Assembly: GCA_964558975.1 (NCBI GenBank)
Contig: CAZLFQ010000001.1
Coordinates: 186,001-250,000 of the forward strand
DNA from: CAZLFQ01 sp964558975
GTDB taxonomy: Bacteria > Pseudomonadota > Alphaproteobacteria > Rickettsiales > Midichloriaceae
Direction: 5' to 3'
DNA: 64,000 bases
A model generated the notes under the pieces. The model saw only the letters and a list, made by a program, of their open reading frames with translations, was not told the origin of the DNA and made no database searches. Positions 53,074-60,965 of this stretch are shown here, in pieces. The translations under genes and the position numbers were made by a program. Positions within the stretch are counted from its first letter, which is position 1. Every line of letters begins with the position of its first letter.

Positions 53074-54247
53074 TATCATCAGTTGGCGGCAGGTTGAATA
53101 AAGCGCGTTTTTCGTTCACCGTCATAAAGCTACAATTTTCAACTTTTGCCCACATAGATTCTTTGCGCTCAGCAATCGCAGGTATTGATTCAATATCATA
53201 CGTAAGTTTTATATCCTTGCCAAAATATGGAGATAGCCAAGAGTTAAAATTATCTACAACGTTATCAACCATTGGGATGATAGTTTGTTCCCATAGTGCA
53301 AGTCTTGCTTCTTGTAGGTTGCTATAAGTATTATCTCCTGGAATTCCAAGTAATTGTGGTGGCATACCAAGGGCGAGGGCGATATCGCGTGCTGAACTAT
53401 GCTTTGACTCAATAAAGTCCATATCTTTCGGGCTTAGGCTCATTTCTTTCCAGTCTAGCCCACCTTCAAGAAGTATTGGTCTGCCAGCATTGTGTGGACC
53501 TGAAAAAATATCATCAACAGTATTTTTAAGTTGGGAAAATTGCTTTTCGCTCAACGAGCGATGTTTTCCTTTCTCTCCCTGCACAACAATTGCTCCACTT
53601 GGTCTTGCACCATTTTGTAAGAGCGATTGGTTCCATTCACCAGCCTGATTATGCTGGTCAATACTATAAGCAGCAGCTTCAATTGAAGATAGGCCATACC
53701 AATCTGATAGAGGATGGAAGTTTTTTAAATGTAATATTTGTGAACGGCCAGATAGAGGGTTTACCATGTAGTCTTTGCTGCTTGTACCTACTTTATATCT
53801 ATAGCCCTGTGGGATGAAGTTTTCACCTGTAAGTATAGAAACTCTGTCAGGCCTTAGTGCGTAAAGCTCATGTAGGTTGGTTTTATTTCCGGCTACTCCT
53901 AGAACGTACGCATTACCTGAAATTTGGCGATATGAATAGATTGACTCCATGAACTCTTTGCCACTACAAGCTGGGTTAGGATTACTAAGCAGCGAAAGAA
54001 TAGGGTGCTGCTCTATGTGTTTCTTGTTTGTTCCATATAATTTGAATGGAATGCTGGCCGCTCCTTGAGAGATCATCGAGATGGCTCTATGAGCTATAAC
54101 GTTCTTAATATAGGCTTCATCCGCGAATTTTTTATAATCACGATTGCTCCATACGGGGCTGTTTAGTGAATAAAAATATGATTGTGTTGTGTGTTGGCCA
54201 TCATTAGTGCTTTGGCGCTTTAACGCCTTGGTGATATTTTTGAACAT
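53060..54247 (-). CDS. HK97-family portal protein (GTA orfg3-like)
   Basis: 395 residues, the expected length. Forms the dodecameric DNA-entry ring. Motifs: HRAISMISQGAASIPFKLYG, LLSNPNPACSGKEFMESIY, YRYKVGTS, and the C-terminal ALGMPPQLLGIPGDNTYSNL followed by EARLALWEQTIIPMVDN. It is the first GTA gene on the minus strand here; the terminase that normally precedes it is absent, and the gap 54248-54362 shows no remnant. Confidence 0.92.
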   Translation of the reverse strand: MFKNITKALKRQSTNDGQHTTQSYFYSLNSPVWSNRDYKKFADEAYIKNVIAHRAISMISQGAASIPFKLYGTNKKHIEQHPILSLLSNPNPACSGKEFMESIYSYRQISGNAYVLGVAGNKTNLHELYALRPDRVSILTGENFIPQGYRYKVGTSSKDYMVNPLSGRSQILHLKNFHPLSDWYGLSSIEAAAYSIDQHNQAGEWNQSLLQNGARPSGAIVVQGEKGKHRSLSEKQFSQLKNTVDDIFSGPHNAGRPILLEGGLDWKEMSLSPKDMDFIESKHSSARDIALALGMPPQLLGIPGDNTYSNLQEARLALWEQTIIPMVDNVVDNFNSWLSPYFGKDIKLTYDIESIPAIAERKESMWAKVENCSFMTVNEKRALFNLPPTDDTKLK

Positions 54248-54362
54248 AATTTTACCTATGGATTGTAAAGTGAGATCGGGCGGGATTGACAGAATTTTCC
54301 GAATTTAGAACGCAGACTATACAACACAAGTACTTGGGGCGGAAGTCACTTTGTTTGTTATT

Positions 54363-54923
54363 TTAGATTTCGTTATGCAATGGTGAGGTAGATGCTATAA
54401 CTTCATGGTAAATCTTGTCGATAAACAAAATCCCGTCTAAATGGTCAACCTCATGCTGCAAAACTCTGGCGAATAACAAATCTCTCTCTGATGCGTTCCC
54501 ATCAATCTCTATTTTTTGGATTGCTCCATCTAAATCAGTATAAGTAAGATGTAGTTTTGTGTATCTCTCAACATCTGCTTTAACAGAAGAAATGCCGTCA
54601 TCTTTTTTTACAGACAAGCATGCTTCGGTCAAAACTACGGTTTCTTTAGACAGATATGTAATTTCAGGGTTTATTATAAACAACGGCTTTCTGACCGATA
54701 TCATTTCTCCTGACTCGTCGGTTTCATTATGAGGAATATCGATAATTAAAGCTCTTACAGGGTTGCCAACTTGGATAGCAGCTATGCCGATTGTTTTTTC
54801 GCTGTACATAGTTTCCAGCAATGACTTAGTAAATTCTTTAAAGTCTGCGTCAATTTTATCTACTACAACAGATTTTTGCCTAAGTAATGGATGAGGGTCT
54901 TTAAGTACTTCTAATATAGCCAT
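54363..54923 (-). CDS. def: Peptide deformylase
   Basis: 186 residues. Removes the formyl group from nascent N-terminal Met. Metal ligands: Cys102 in EACLSV and His157/His161 in QHEVDHLDG with catalytic Glu158; Gln51 lies in GIAAIQVG. Two motif positions are unusual: the common E-G-C-L-S reads E-A-C-L-S and the common G-L-A-A-P-Q reads G-I-A-A-I-Q. Start ATG 54923 (MAILEVLKDP) fits the family; the frame is open to 54971 without family likeness. All catalytic residues are present. fmt is not next to it. Confidence 0.93.
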   Translation of the reverse strand: MAILEVLKDPHPLLRQKSVVVDKIDADFKEFTKSLLETMYSEKTIGIAAIQVGNPVRALIIDIPHNETDESGEMISVRKPLFIINPEITYLSKETVVLTEACLSVKKDDGISSVKADVERYTKLHLTYTDLDGAIQKIEIDGNASERDLLFARVLQHEVDHLDGILFIDKIYHEVIASTSPLHNEI

Positions 54924-55058
54924 AATGTATACACTTGGTTTCTTGGTAGTATTATAGCATAAAAGCCTCAAAAGCAGAAGTAATTACTAATCTGCAAGTA
55001 TGATAATGTGTATTATGTAAAATGAACTAATTTCAACAACTTTAATGAGAAGTTTTAG

Positions 55059-55718
55059 TTAAGCTGAAATTAATACTACTATTATTATTACTATTCTGAT
55101 CCAATTCAGTTCTGAAACAGTTACTTGGGTTTCACAAGCGTTATCCCAATAAGTAACTCTTTTTTGTCTAAGATCAAATGCAGCTTTGCAAATGGTAAAG
55201 AGAAACAATATTGGTAAATAAAAAGCACAACCTGCAGTGATCACAAGCAAACTTCGCTTAGCAGATTTGTCTATTGAAAGTTTATTACCATTGAGGTCTG
55301 TTATTTTGATGCAACATAACCATTTGCCGAGAGTACTTGAAAAAAAAGCTATCGTAAAAATTTCAACTATAAGTAATAAAATACCACTAAGAGTTCCGAT
55401 TGATAAAGTAAAAAGTGGATTGTCATGAGGAAACTCTAAAAGTCTTGATACTTTGCTCGGTTCAACTACGAAATAGCAACTTATTATAACTATATTCATG
55501 ATCTTGAAATCAATCATTCTTGCAAAAAAGCGTCTCCAGCTGTAATTGCCTTCTTCTAAATTAATAAATCTTAAATATGACTTATCTGGTAGAAAGTCTT
55601 CCTCACTTGTAGGCTGAGAAATAGTTTTATCAAAATCTTCATTTTTTGACGTTTCTACTACAGTCTTTTTCTTTACCGATGGCTCATATAATTCAAAAGG
55701 ATTAATCTCAGAAGTCAT
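55059..55718 (-). CDS. RDD-family membrane protein
   Basis: 219 residues. The first 70 are polar and soluble; RDD motifs follow: YSWRRFFARMIDFKIMNIV and SSTLGKWLCCIKITDLNGNK. About four membrane helices. The same family as the protein at 50952, though not closely alike, so probably not a recent duplication. It sits alone between def and the polyamine/SPFH operon. Role unknown. Confidence 0.88.
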   Translation of the reverse strand: MTSEINPFELYEPSVKKKTVVETSKNEDFDKTISQPTSEEDFLPDKSYLRFINLEEGNYSWRRFFARMIDFKIMNIVIISCYFVVEPSKVSRLLEFPHDNPLFTLSIGTLSGILLLIVEIFTIAFFSSTLGKWLCCIKITDLNGNKLSIDKSAKRSLLVITAGCAFYLPILFLFTICKAAFDLRQKRVTYWDNACETQVTVSELNWIRIVIIIVVLISA

Positions 55719-55926
55719 AAAATACCTTAAGTTATTCCTATTTCAAGAATAGTTCAGTAATTGTCGGAAATAAAGTCAAAACTCGATTTTCAGATTGATT
55801 TTGCTATTTTAAATGTTCTGCGAAGTTGTAAGGTGCCGACATTTACCCTAGTTGAATTTACAACCATTCTATAAGTGATAATTCAAGGTCTAGCCCCCTT
55901 CCCTGTCCCTATAAAACCTTGGCAAA

Positions 55927-56319
55927 TTAAAAGCTTTCCACTTTCCTGAGTTTGCTCAGGGTTAATGAAGGCTTGAAACCACGCTGTATTCTGTGGATAC
56001 TCTCTTTTTTAGGCTTGAAGGCGTTTCTTAAAATTGGTAGTGCTATTTCTGGGTTACAATTGCCACACATAAAAACATCAAGTGCAACAAAGCCAGTTTC
56101 TGGCCAAGTATGAATGCTTATATGCGATTCAGCAAGTAATGCAACGCCTGTTACACCTGCCCCATCACCAAATGAGTGTAATTTAATGTCGAGAACTTTT
56201 GCATCACATTGTGCAGCAGCTTCTGTTAATGCCTTTTTAATATATTCACAATCTTGCAAATTAGTTGCTTCCCAAAAATCAATTATTATATGTAACCCTG
56301 GGTTTGCTATTGGAGTCAT
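55927..56319 (-). CDS. speD: S-adenosylmethionine decarboxylase proenzyme
   Basis: 130 residues, the small bacterial type (SpeH-like). Self-cleaves to a pyruvoyl enzyme that decarboxylates SAM, giving the aminopropyl donor. Cleavage site Glu64-Ser65 in LLAESHISIHTWPE, with His70, and the catalytic Cys85 in VALDVFMCGN. All key residues are intact. It is the last gene of the operon and overlaps the preceding membrane-protein gene by 4 bases, tying donor synthesis to the spermidine-synthase-like gene upstream. Confidence 0.94.
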   Translation of the reverse strand: MTPIANPGLHIIIDFWEATNLQDCEYIKKALTEAAAQCDAKVLDIKLHSFGDGAGVTGVALLAESHISIHTWPETGFVALDVFMCGNCNPEIALPILRNAFKPKKESIHRIQRGFKPSLTLSKLRKVESF

Positions 56320-57431
56320 TTTTTTCCTGATGTTTGATGAAATAAAGTATCTTTCCAGTCTGTGCCATCAGTCTGAAACCGCCAAATAAAAGCATCTAAG
56401 ATATAATGTGTCGCCTGCGGCAAGGCAAGTAATGGTACTAACCAAACTAAAGTATTTGCATCAGTTATAGTCGGAAAGGAATCAGAGATAACAAAGAGAG
56501 ATGAATGTTCGCGCCAAATTAAGCCATCCCAAAAAAATTCTTCAACAAACGCAATTAAAAACAATATGCAGATATAAAACGGAGCAGCTTTCCATTGAAA
56601 TAATTTTGATATCGATGGCCATACATACGAATATTGAGTTTCTTTTTGTATGGCTGTTTGATTATGTCCGTATAACCAAATTAAAGCGATGTAGGGTATA
56701 CCATGAGCAATTACATTCGTGGCAGTAAAGGCTAAGTCATTATTGAAAGCCACAATACCAACAAACCATGAAAGTGCCGTACCAAATAACAATAAATTTT
56801 TAGGAATATTAAATTTTCTATCTTGTCTAAAAATTTTGATTTCCTTTGTAACATAAGCGAAAATTAAAACTGTATATATCAACAAAGCAAAGCTATTAAT
56901 CAAGGGATTTGCGATTACTAAAAAATCATCAATTATAAACCATTCGAATTCCCGAGCATTTGTATGCCAGTAAATTAGTGGATATATTGTTGCCATATAG
57001 ATTATGGCTTTATCAATGAATTTATAGTGACTTGGTACATCCCGCTCTTTTCTCGCATAGATCATCATAAAGCCATACTGTTGCCTTACAAAATGAAATA
57101 CAGCTAGATATGCTAAAACCCGCCAAAAAAACAAACTATCAAGACTATATAAAAAGCAACCAGTGATCCAAGCAAAAATCGGAGCTAAAGTGTATAAGCC
57201 TTGACGTTTTTTTAACTCTTTCTTATCTAGATACGTCCTAAAAATAGTGCTGTAAACATGGCCAACATCGATACCGACTATTAATACAAGCCATAACCAT
57301 GGGGGAACTCCTTGTAGTGATTCTAGGTGTCTGTTGAAAACTATAACAATAGCGGTAACAACAAATGCAGGTGCTAGGAAAAGCCATCCATCAAAACTTG
57401 CAGAAAATATCCATGGTTGAGTTTTTTTCAT
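56316..57431 (-). CDS. Polytopic membrane protein of the polyamine/SPFH operon
   Basis: 371 residues with about ten membrane helices. Conserved-looking polar residues sit in or near the helices: GIDVGHVYSTIFRTYLDK, AVFHFVRQQYGFMMIYARK, VIAHGIPYIALIWLYGHNQ and ALPQATHYILDAFIWR. The paired His residues (GHVYS, FHFVRQ, HGIPY, THYILD) suggest a membrane-bound metal- or lipid-acting enzyme rather than a transporter; this is inference. Overlaps the oxidoreductase gene before it and speD after it by 4 bases each. I know the protein only as an uncharacterised companion of such clusters. Confidence 0.8.
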   Translation of the reverse strand: MKKTQPWIFSASFDGWLFLAPAFVVTAIVIVFNRHLESLQGVPPWLWLVLIVGIDVGHVYSTIFRTYLDKKELKKRQGLYTLAPIFAWITGCFLYSLDSLFFWRVLAYLAVFHFVRQQYGFMMIYARKERDVPSHYKFIDKAIIYMATIYPLIYWHTNAREFEWFIIDDFLVIANPLINSFALLIYTVLIFAYVTKEIKIFRQDRKFNIPKNLLLFGTALSWFVGIVAFNNDLAFTATNVIAHGIPYIALIWLYGHNQTAIQKETQYSYVWPSISKLFQWKAAPFYICILFLIAFVEEFFWDGLIWREHSSLFVISDSFPTITDANTLVWLVPLLALPQATHYILDAFIWRFQTDGTDWKDTLFHQTSGKK

Positions 57432-59050
57432 GCCACCTTTTTCATAGAAGTTTCTAAATAAGATAATACATTCTCTGCAGCGCGAGCGCCATGTGTATAT
57501 GCTTCTTCAAAAATTGAAATTCCACTCATATCTGAATGTGCGGTAAAAATTGGTGCATTTTGTATAAGAGCTTTTCTGCGCGCATCTCCCCAAATGAAGC
57601 CTTTTATGGGGCGTATCATTGCGTGTCCCCAAACCCAAACATCTAAATTAGTAACTTTTCCATTTAACTCTGGATGAATAAGTAAAAGTTCTTTTAGAAA
57701 AGTTGATTGCCACTCTGTATAACGTCGATTCATTGCTTCTTTTCGAGCATCACTTGGGTTTAGATGAGTTAAAGGCCAATAATACGTAAGCACAGTCTCT
57801 TTAGGTTTAATTTGAGTTATTTGATGCGTAGCAACTATATAACCTAGAAGCTGACTATTAAAGACAACATTATCCCAACTTAGTAATGCCCCCTTCCCCT
57901 TTGGCATATCAGAGAGTGTTATATTAGCTACAGCCCAAGGTGAATAAGTGAAATCCTTTGCCATCAATTCCGATTTTAAAAGTCTTGATGCAATAAAGCG
58001 GGGAGTCGCCATAATTACGGCACGTGCTATTATACGTTCTGTATTTTGAGTATGATCATTCCAATAATCAACAGTAACATATTCACCATGATCTGTAACA
58101 TTATAAGCTAATGCATTAGTCTGGATTCTATCTTTAATTTTTTCTGTCAATTTATTTACAAGCCAACCATTACCATCAGGCCAAGTTATAATACTTGTAG
58201 AATCTGTATTGGCTGCCTTACCATTTCTTGCTGCAAAATAATGTAATCCTGCCCAAGCAGAAGTTTCATCTGCGGTAGTACCAAAGTCATCACGACAACA
58301 ATAATTTATGTACCATAATAAATGCTCGGAAGTATAGCCGTTTTTATGCAACCATTCAGATATTGTGATCTTATCTAGAGCTAACCACTTTTTATCCTGA
58401 GAGCTTTGGTCTACTGGGATTGCAAAAAGCCTCTTTCCATCACTTCCTTTTTTGTTTTTTAGATCCTCTATAAATGAGAAAAATTTTCTATACTGAATTT
58501 CTTCTTCAGGTGTTATTCCTATGCTTGGAATAAGACCATCTTGCCATCTTCCATACATAAAAAGCCTGTCTTGTGGATCGGAGCAAATATAGTATTCATT
58601 GTATATTGGTAACCCTTTGGAATCGTATCCTGTAATTACTCCGAAATCTTCAAAAAGCTGCCTAACTTTGGTAGCTTCCTGTGTAAGTAGAGGAACATAA
58701 TGCGCACCCCATGGGTAAGCGGAAACAGCATTTTTACCGCTTGAAGAATTGCCGCCAGCATTTTTTTCAAGATCTAGAAGCATAAAATTTTGTTGGTCAG
58801 ATTTAGCAAGATTGTATCCAGCAGCAAGTCCTGCAATTCCACCTCCAACAATCACAATATCCTTTTCAATAACTTTTGATGGTTTGAGAAACCCAACCGC
58901 ATGAAGTTTATGCCCTATGGATGAATTAGCACCAATAATTCCTCCAGAAATTATTGTCGGTTTTTGCTTAAAAGACACATAACCGCTAAGTGCAAGTGCG
59001 CTAATACCAGCTGCACTCCCAATCATAAATTTTCTGCGCGGTATTTTCAT
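57428..59050 (-). CDS. Tat-exported FAD-dependent amine-oxidase-like protein
   Basis: 540 residues. Twin-arginine signal at the start (MKIPRRKFMIGSAAG with a hydrophobic core to about residue 25), so it should fold with FAD in the cytosol and be exported. The FAD-binding motif GGGIAG is at 69-74, followed by an acidic residue in LLDLEKNAGGNSSSG; the substrate domain contains YPWGAHYVPLL and the C-terminal flavin contact SGISIFEEAYTHGARAA. It belongs to the flavin amine oxidase/phytoene-desaturase-like group. Its place next to spermidine-synthase-like and SAM decarboxylase genes suggests a polyamine-derived substrate. Confidence 0.88.
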   Translation of the reverse strand: MKIPRRKFMIGSAAGISALALSGYVSFKQKPTIISGGIIGANSSIGHKLHAVGFLKPSKVIEKDIVIVGGGIAGLAAGYNLAKSDQQNFMLLDLEKNAGGNSSSGKNAVSAYPWGAHYVPLLTQEATKVRQLFEDFGVITGYDSKGLPIYNEYYICSDPQDRLFMYGRWQDGLIPSIGITPEEEIQYRKFFSFIEDLKNKKGSDGKRLFAIPVDQSSQDKKWLALDKITISEWLHKNGYTSEHLLWYINYCCRDDFGTTADETSAWAGLHYFAARNGKAANTDSTSIITWPDGNGWLVNKLTEKIKDRIQTNALAYNVTDHGEYVTVDYWNDHTQNTERIIARAVIMATPRFIASRLLKSELMAKDFTYSPWAVANITLSDMPKGKGALLSWDNVVFNSQLLGYIVATHQITQIKPKETVLTYYWPLTHLNPSDARKEAMNRRYTEWQSTFLKELLLIHPELNGKVTNLDVWVWGHAMIRPIKGFIWGDARRKALIQNAPIFTAHSDMSGISIFEEAYTHGARAAENVLSYLETSMKKVA

Positions 59051-59054
59051 AATA

Positions 59055-60569
59055 TTAGTAGATCAAATACTGTGACCATTCATCGTCGAAGTAGTGAATT
59101 AAAACCTGATCATCAAGACGCTGGATTTTGGTATCTACTTTTGCCATATCATCTGGAAAATGAAACATTTTTTTTACTGTTTCTACGGTAATATATTTAA
59201 GGCCTTCTGGGTAATTTGATGGTGCTATATACGGCTTATGGGATGCAATAACAAAGCCCCATTCTCCAAAGGCTGGAATGTAAGTATGATAAGGTGATGT
59301 GGTATATCCCGCAGCATTTAATGTGTTGTTAATACACCAAAAAGATTTCCTCGCAACCATTGGTGATGTACTTTGCACAACTATTTTTGTATTTAATTTA
59401 GTTATTTCTTTTAGCTGTCTAAAAAAAGTGACGGAGTATAATTTACCCACAGAAAAGTTTGAGGGATCGGGCACATCAATTATAATCACATCATATAGCT
59501 TACGATTAGCCGAATTTGCTTGCTCCCTTAGCCATAAAAAGGCATCTGTATTAACTACGTTTACTTTAGGAGATTTTAAGGAATTCTGATTTAACTCTGT
59601 CAGTAGTGAGCTCTCGGAAAACAACTTAGTCATCGCTGGATCAAGATCAACTAAAGTAACTGATTCTACTGAATTGTATTTTAATACTTCGCGCACACCT
59701 AATCCATCACCTCCGCCTATTACTAATATATTTTTAGGCTCTGAGTGTGATGCCATTACGGGGTGAACTAAAGCTTCATGATAACGATATTCGTCGGTAG
59801 AACTAAACTGCAGGTTAGAATTTAAATACAAACGTAAGTCATTTGACTGCTTGGTGAGAACAATTCTTTGGTATGGTGATGATTCGGCAAAAATTATTCT
59901 TCCTTGATAAGTATTAGTCTCAGCTATACTTATGATATTTTCTGAGTAAACAAAACCAAACATTAAGCAGATAAGCACCATAATTGCCGAGACTTTATGA
60001 TACGCTTTAGCGGGAATTTCTTCATTGATGATATATAGCACCCAAATTGCAACGCATGTATTTAATATACCAAATAAGAAACTTGATTTCACAAGACCAA
60101 GATATGGAACTAATACAAGGGGGAACAATATTGAAGCAAACAATGCTCCTATATAATCAAATGTAAAAACCTTTGAAACCAAATCCTTAAATTCAAACCT
60201 ATCTTTTAGTATGCGAAGTAAAATAGGTATCTCGATCCCAACTAATATGCCAATTACACTTACTACAAAATAAAGCAGTAGTCTAAAAGAGCTAACATAT
60301 TCAAATAGTACGAATAACATGGCTGCTGAAAAGCCTCCTATAAAACCTACAAGAATTTCAACTTTGATAAAAAATCCTAAGAGGTCTTTAGTTATATAGC
60401 GTGATAGCCAAGAACCAATACCCATGGCAAAAAGATAACACCCAATTATAGTTGAAAATTGAGTGATTGAATCACCTAGTAAATAGCTTGCAAGAGTGCC
60501 TGCAATCAGTTCGTAAATAAGACCACACGTGGCAATTACGAAAACGGATACAAAAAGTAAAGGTGCCAA
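59055..60569 (-). CDS. Membrane-embedded spermidine synthase-like protein
   Basis: 504 residues. The first 200 hold six to seven membrane helices; the rest is an aminopropyltransferase domain: YQRIVLTK, DEYRYHEALVHPVM, the decarboxylated-SAM site IGGGDGLGVREVLKY (from about residue 284), the acidic VDLDPAM and the catalytic region YDVIIIDVPDP. Ordinary spermidine synthases lack membrane helices, so this belongs to the fused membrane class. It has the acidic residues expected for transfer, though the usual LDG before the DExxYHE segment reads YLN. Four bases separate it from the oxidoreductase gene. Confidence 0.9.
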   Translation of the reverse strand: MAPLLFVSVFVIATCGLIYELIAGTLASYLLGDSITQFSTIIGCYLFAMGIGSWLSRYITKDLLGFFIKVEILVGFIGGFSAAMLFVLFEYVSSFRLLLYFVVSVIGILVGIEIPILLRILKDRFEFKDLVSKVFTFDYIGALFASILFPLVLVPYLGLVKSSFLFGILNTCVAIWVLYIINEEIPAKAYHKVSAIMVLICLMFGFVYSENIISIAETNTYQGRIIFAESSPYQRIVLTKQSNDLRLYLNSNLQFSSTDEYRYHEALVHPVMASHSEPKNILVIGGGDGLGVREVLKYNSVESVTLVDLDPAMTKLFSESSLLTELNQNSLKSPKVNVVNTDAFLWLREQANSANRKLYDVIIIDVPDPSNFSVGKLYSVTFFRQLKEITKLNTKIVVQSTSPMVARKSFWCINNTLNAAGYTTSPYHTYIPAFGEWGFVIASHKPYIAPSNYPEGLKYITVETVKKMFHFPDDMAKVDTKIQRLDDQVLIHYFDDEWSQYLIY

Positions 60570-60584
60570 ATTATTTCTCTTTTA

Positions 60585-60812
60585 TTAGCCGTGAATAGCA
60601 GAAGCTATTATTGTTGCAATACCATATGCCATAAAACCAAAAAAAATAGCGACAGCTACGTTTTGTTTCTCAACAAGCTCTTGCCAAACAGATACCTTGG
60701 GCGTTAACAAATCTAAAACCCAAAAACTAAGTGCTAGAACTATTATACCCAACGTAGAATATACTAACGCTGCTATAATATATTTAAAATTTATCAACTC
60801 TATTAGATCCAT
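60585..60812 (-). CDS. DUF350 membrane protein
   Basis: 75 residues, two membrane helices (about 12-34 and 52-70), with LALSFWVLDLLTP between and NVAVAIFFGFMAYGIATIIA as the second DUF350 half. GGAG precedes ATG 60812. The family is called UPF0719/DUF350 (E. coli YjfL). It recurs with PspA-like, DUF4178 and spermidine-synthase genes. Short for the family, which often has a doubled unit. Confidence 0.88.
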   Translation of the reverse strand: MDLIELINFKYIIAALVYSTLGIIVLALSFWVLDLLTPKVSVWQELVEKQNVAVAIFFGFMAYGIATIIASAIHG

Positions 60813-60825
60813 AAGTTTTCTCCAA

Positions 60826-60963
60826 TTATTTATGTTGGCGGTTAGCAGATTTATCAGCCCTATCCTCGCCAGAGAAGAGGCTTGTGTACATATAGCCTTT
60901 ATAATTCGCTATTGCGAATAAGGTTATAAGTATAAAACAATATGTAATAAATATTTTAGGCAT
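60826..60963 (-). CDS. 45-residue membrane microprotein of the operon
   Basis: ATG 60963 lies 2 bases after the stop of the DUF4178 gene, and 13 bases separate its stop from DUF350. Sequence: MPKIFITYCFILITLFAIAN, then YKGYMYTSLFSGEDRADKSA and NRQHK. One N-terminal membrane helix is followed by a short polar tail with Gly-Tyr and SLFSG. It fills exactly the gap between two tightly packed operon genes, in frame with good coupling, which supports a real gene. Short single-helix proteins with a similar tail may occur in related clusters; I recall this only vaguely. Confidence 0.7.
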   Translation of the reverse strand: MPKIFITYCFILITLFAIANYKGYMYTSLFSGEDRADKSANRQHK

Positions 60964-60965
60964 AA

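Noticed and set aside
46724..54247. Intact prophage
   Set aside because: Capsid-module genes are present, but there is no integrase, terminase, lysis, replication or tail gene and no attachment-site repeat; the order matches dispersed GTA genes.
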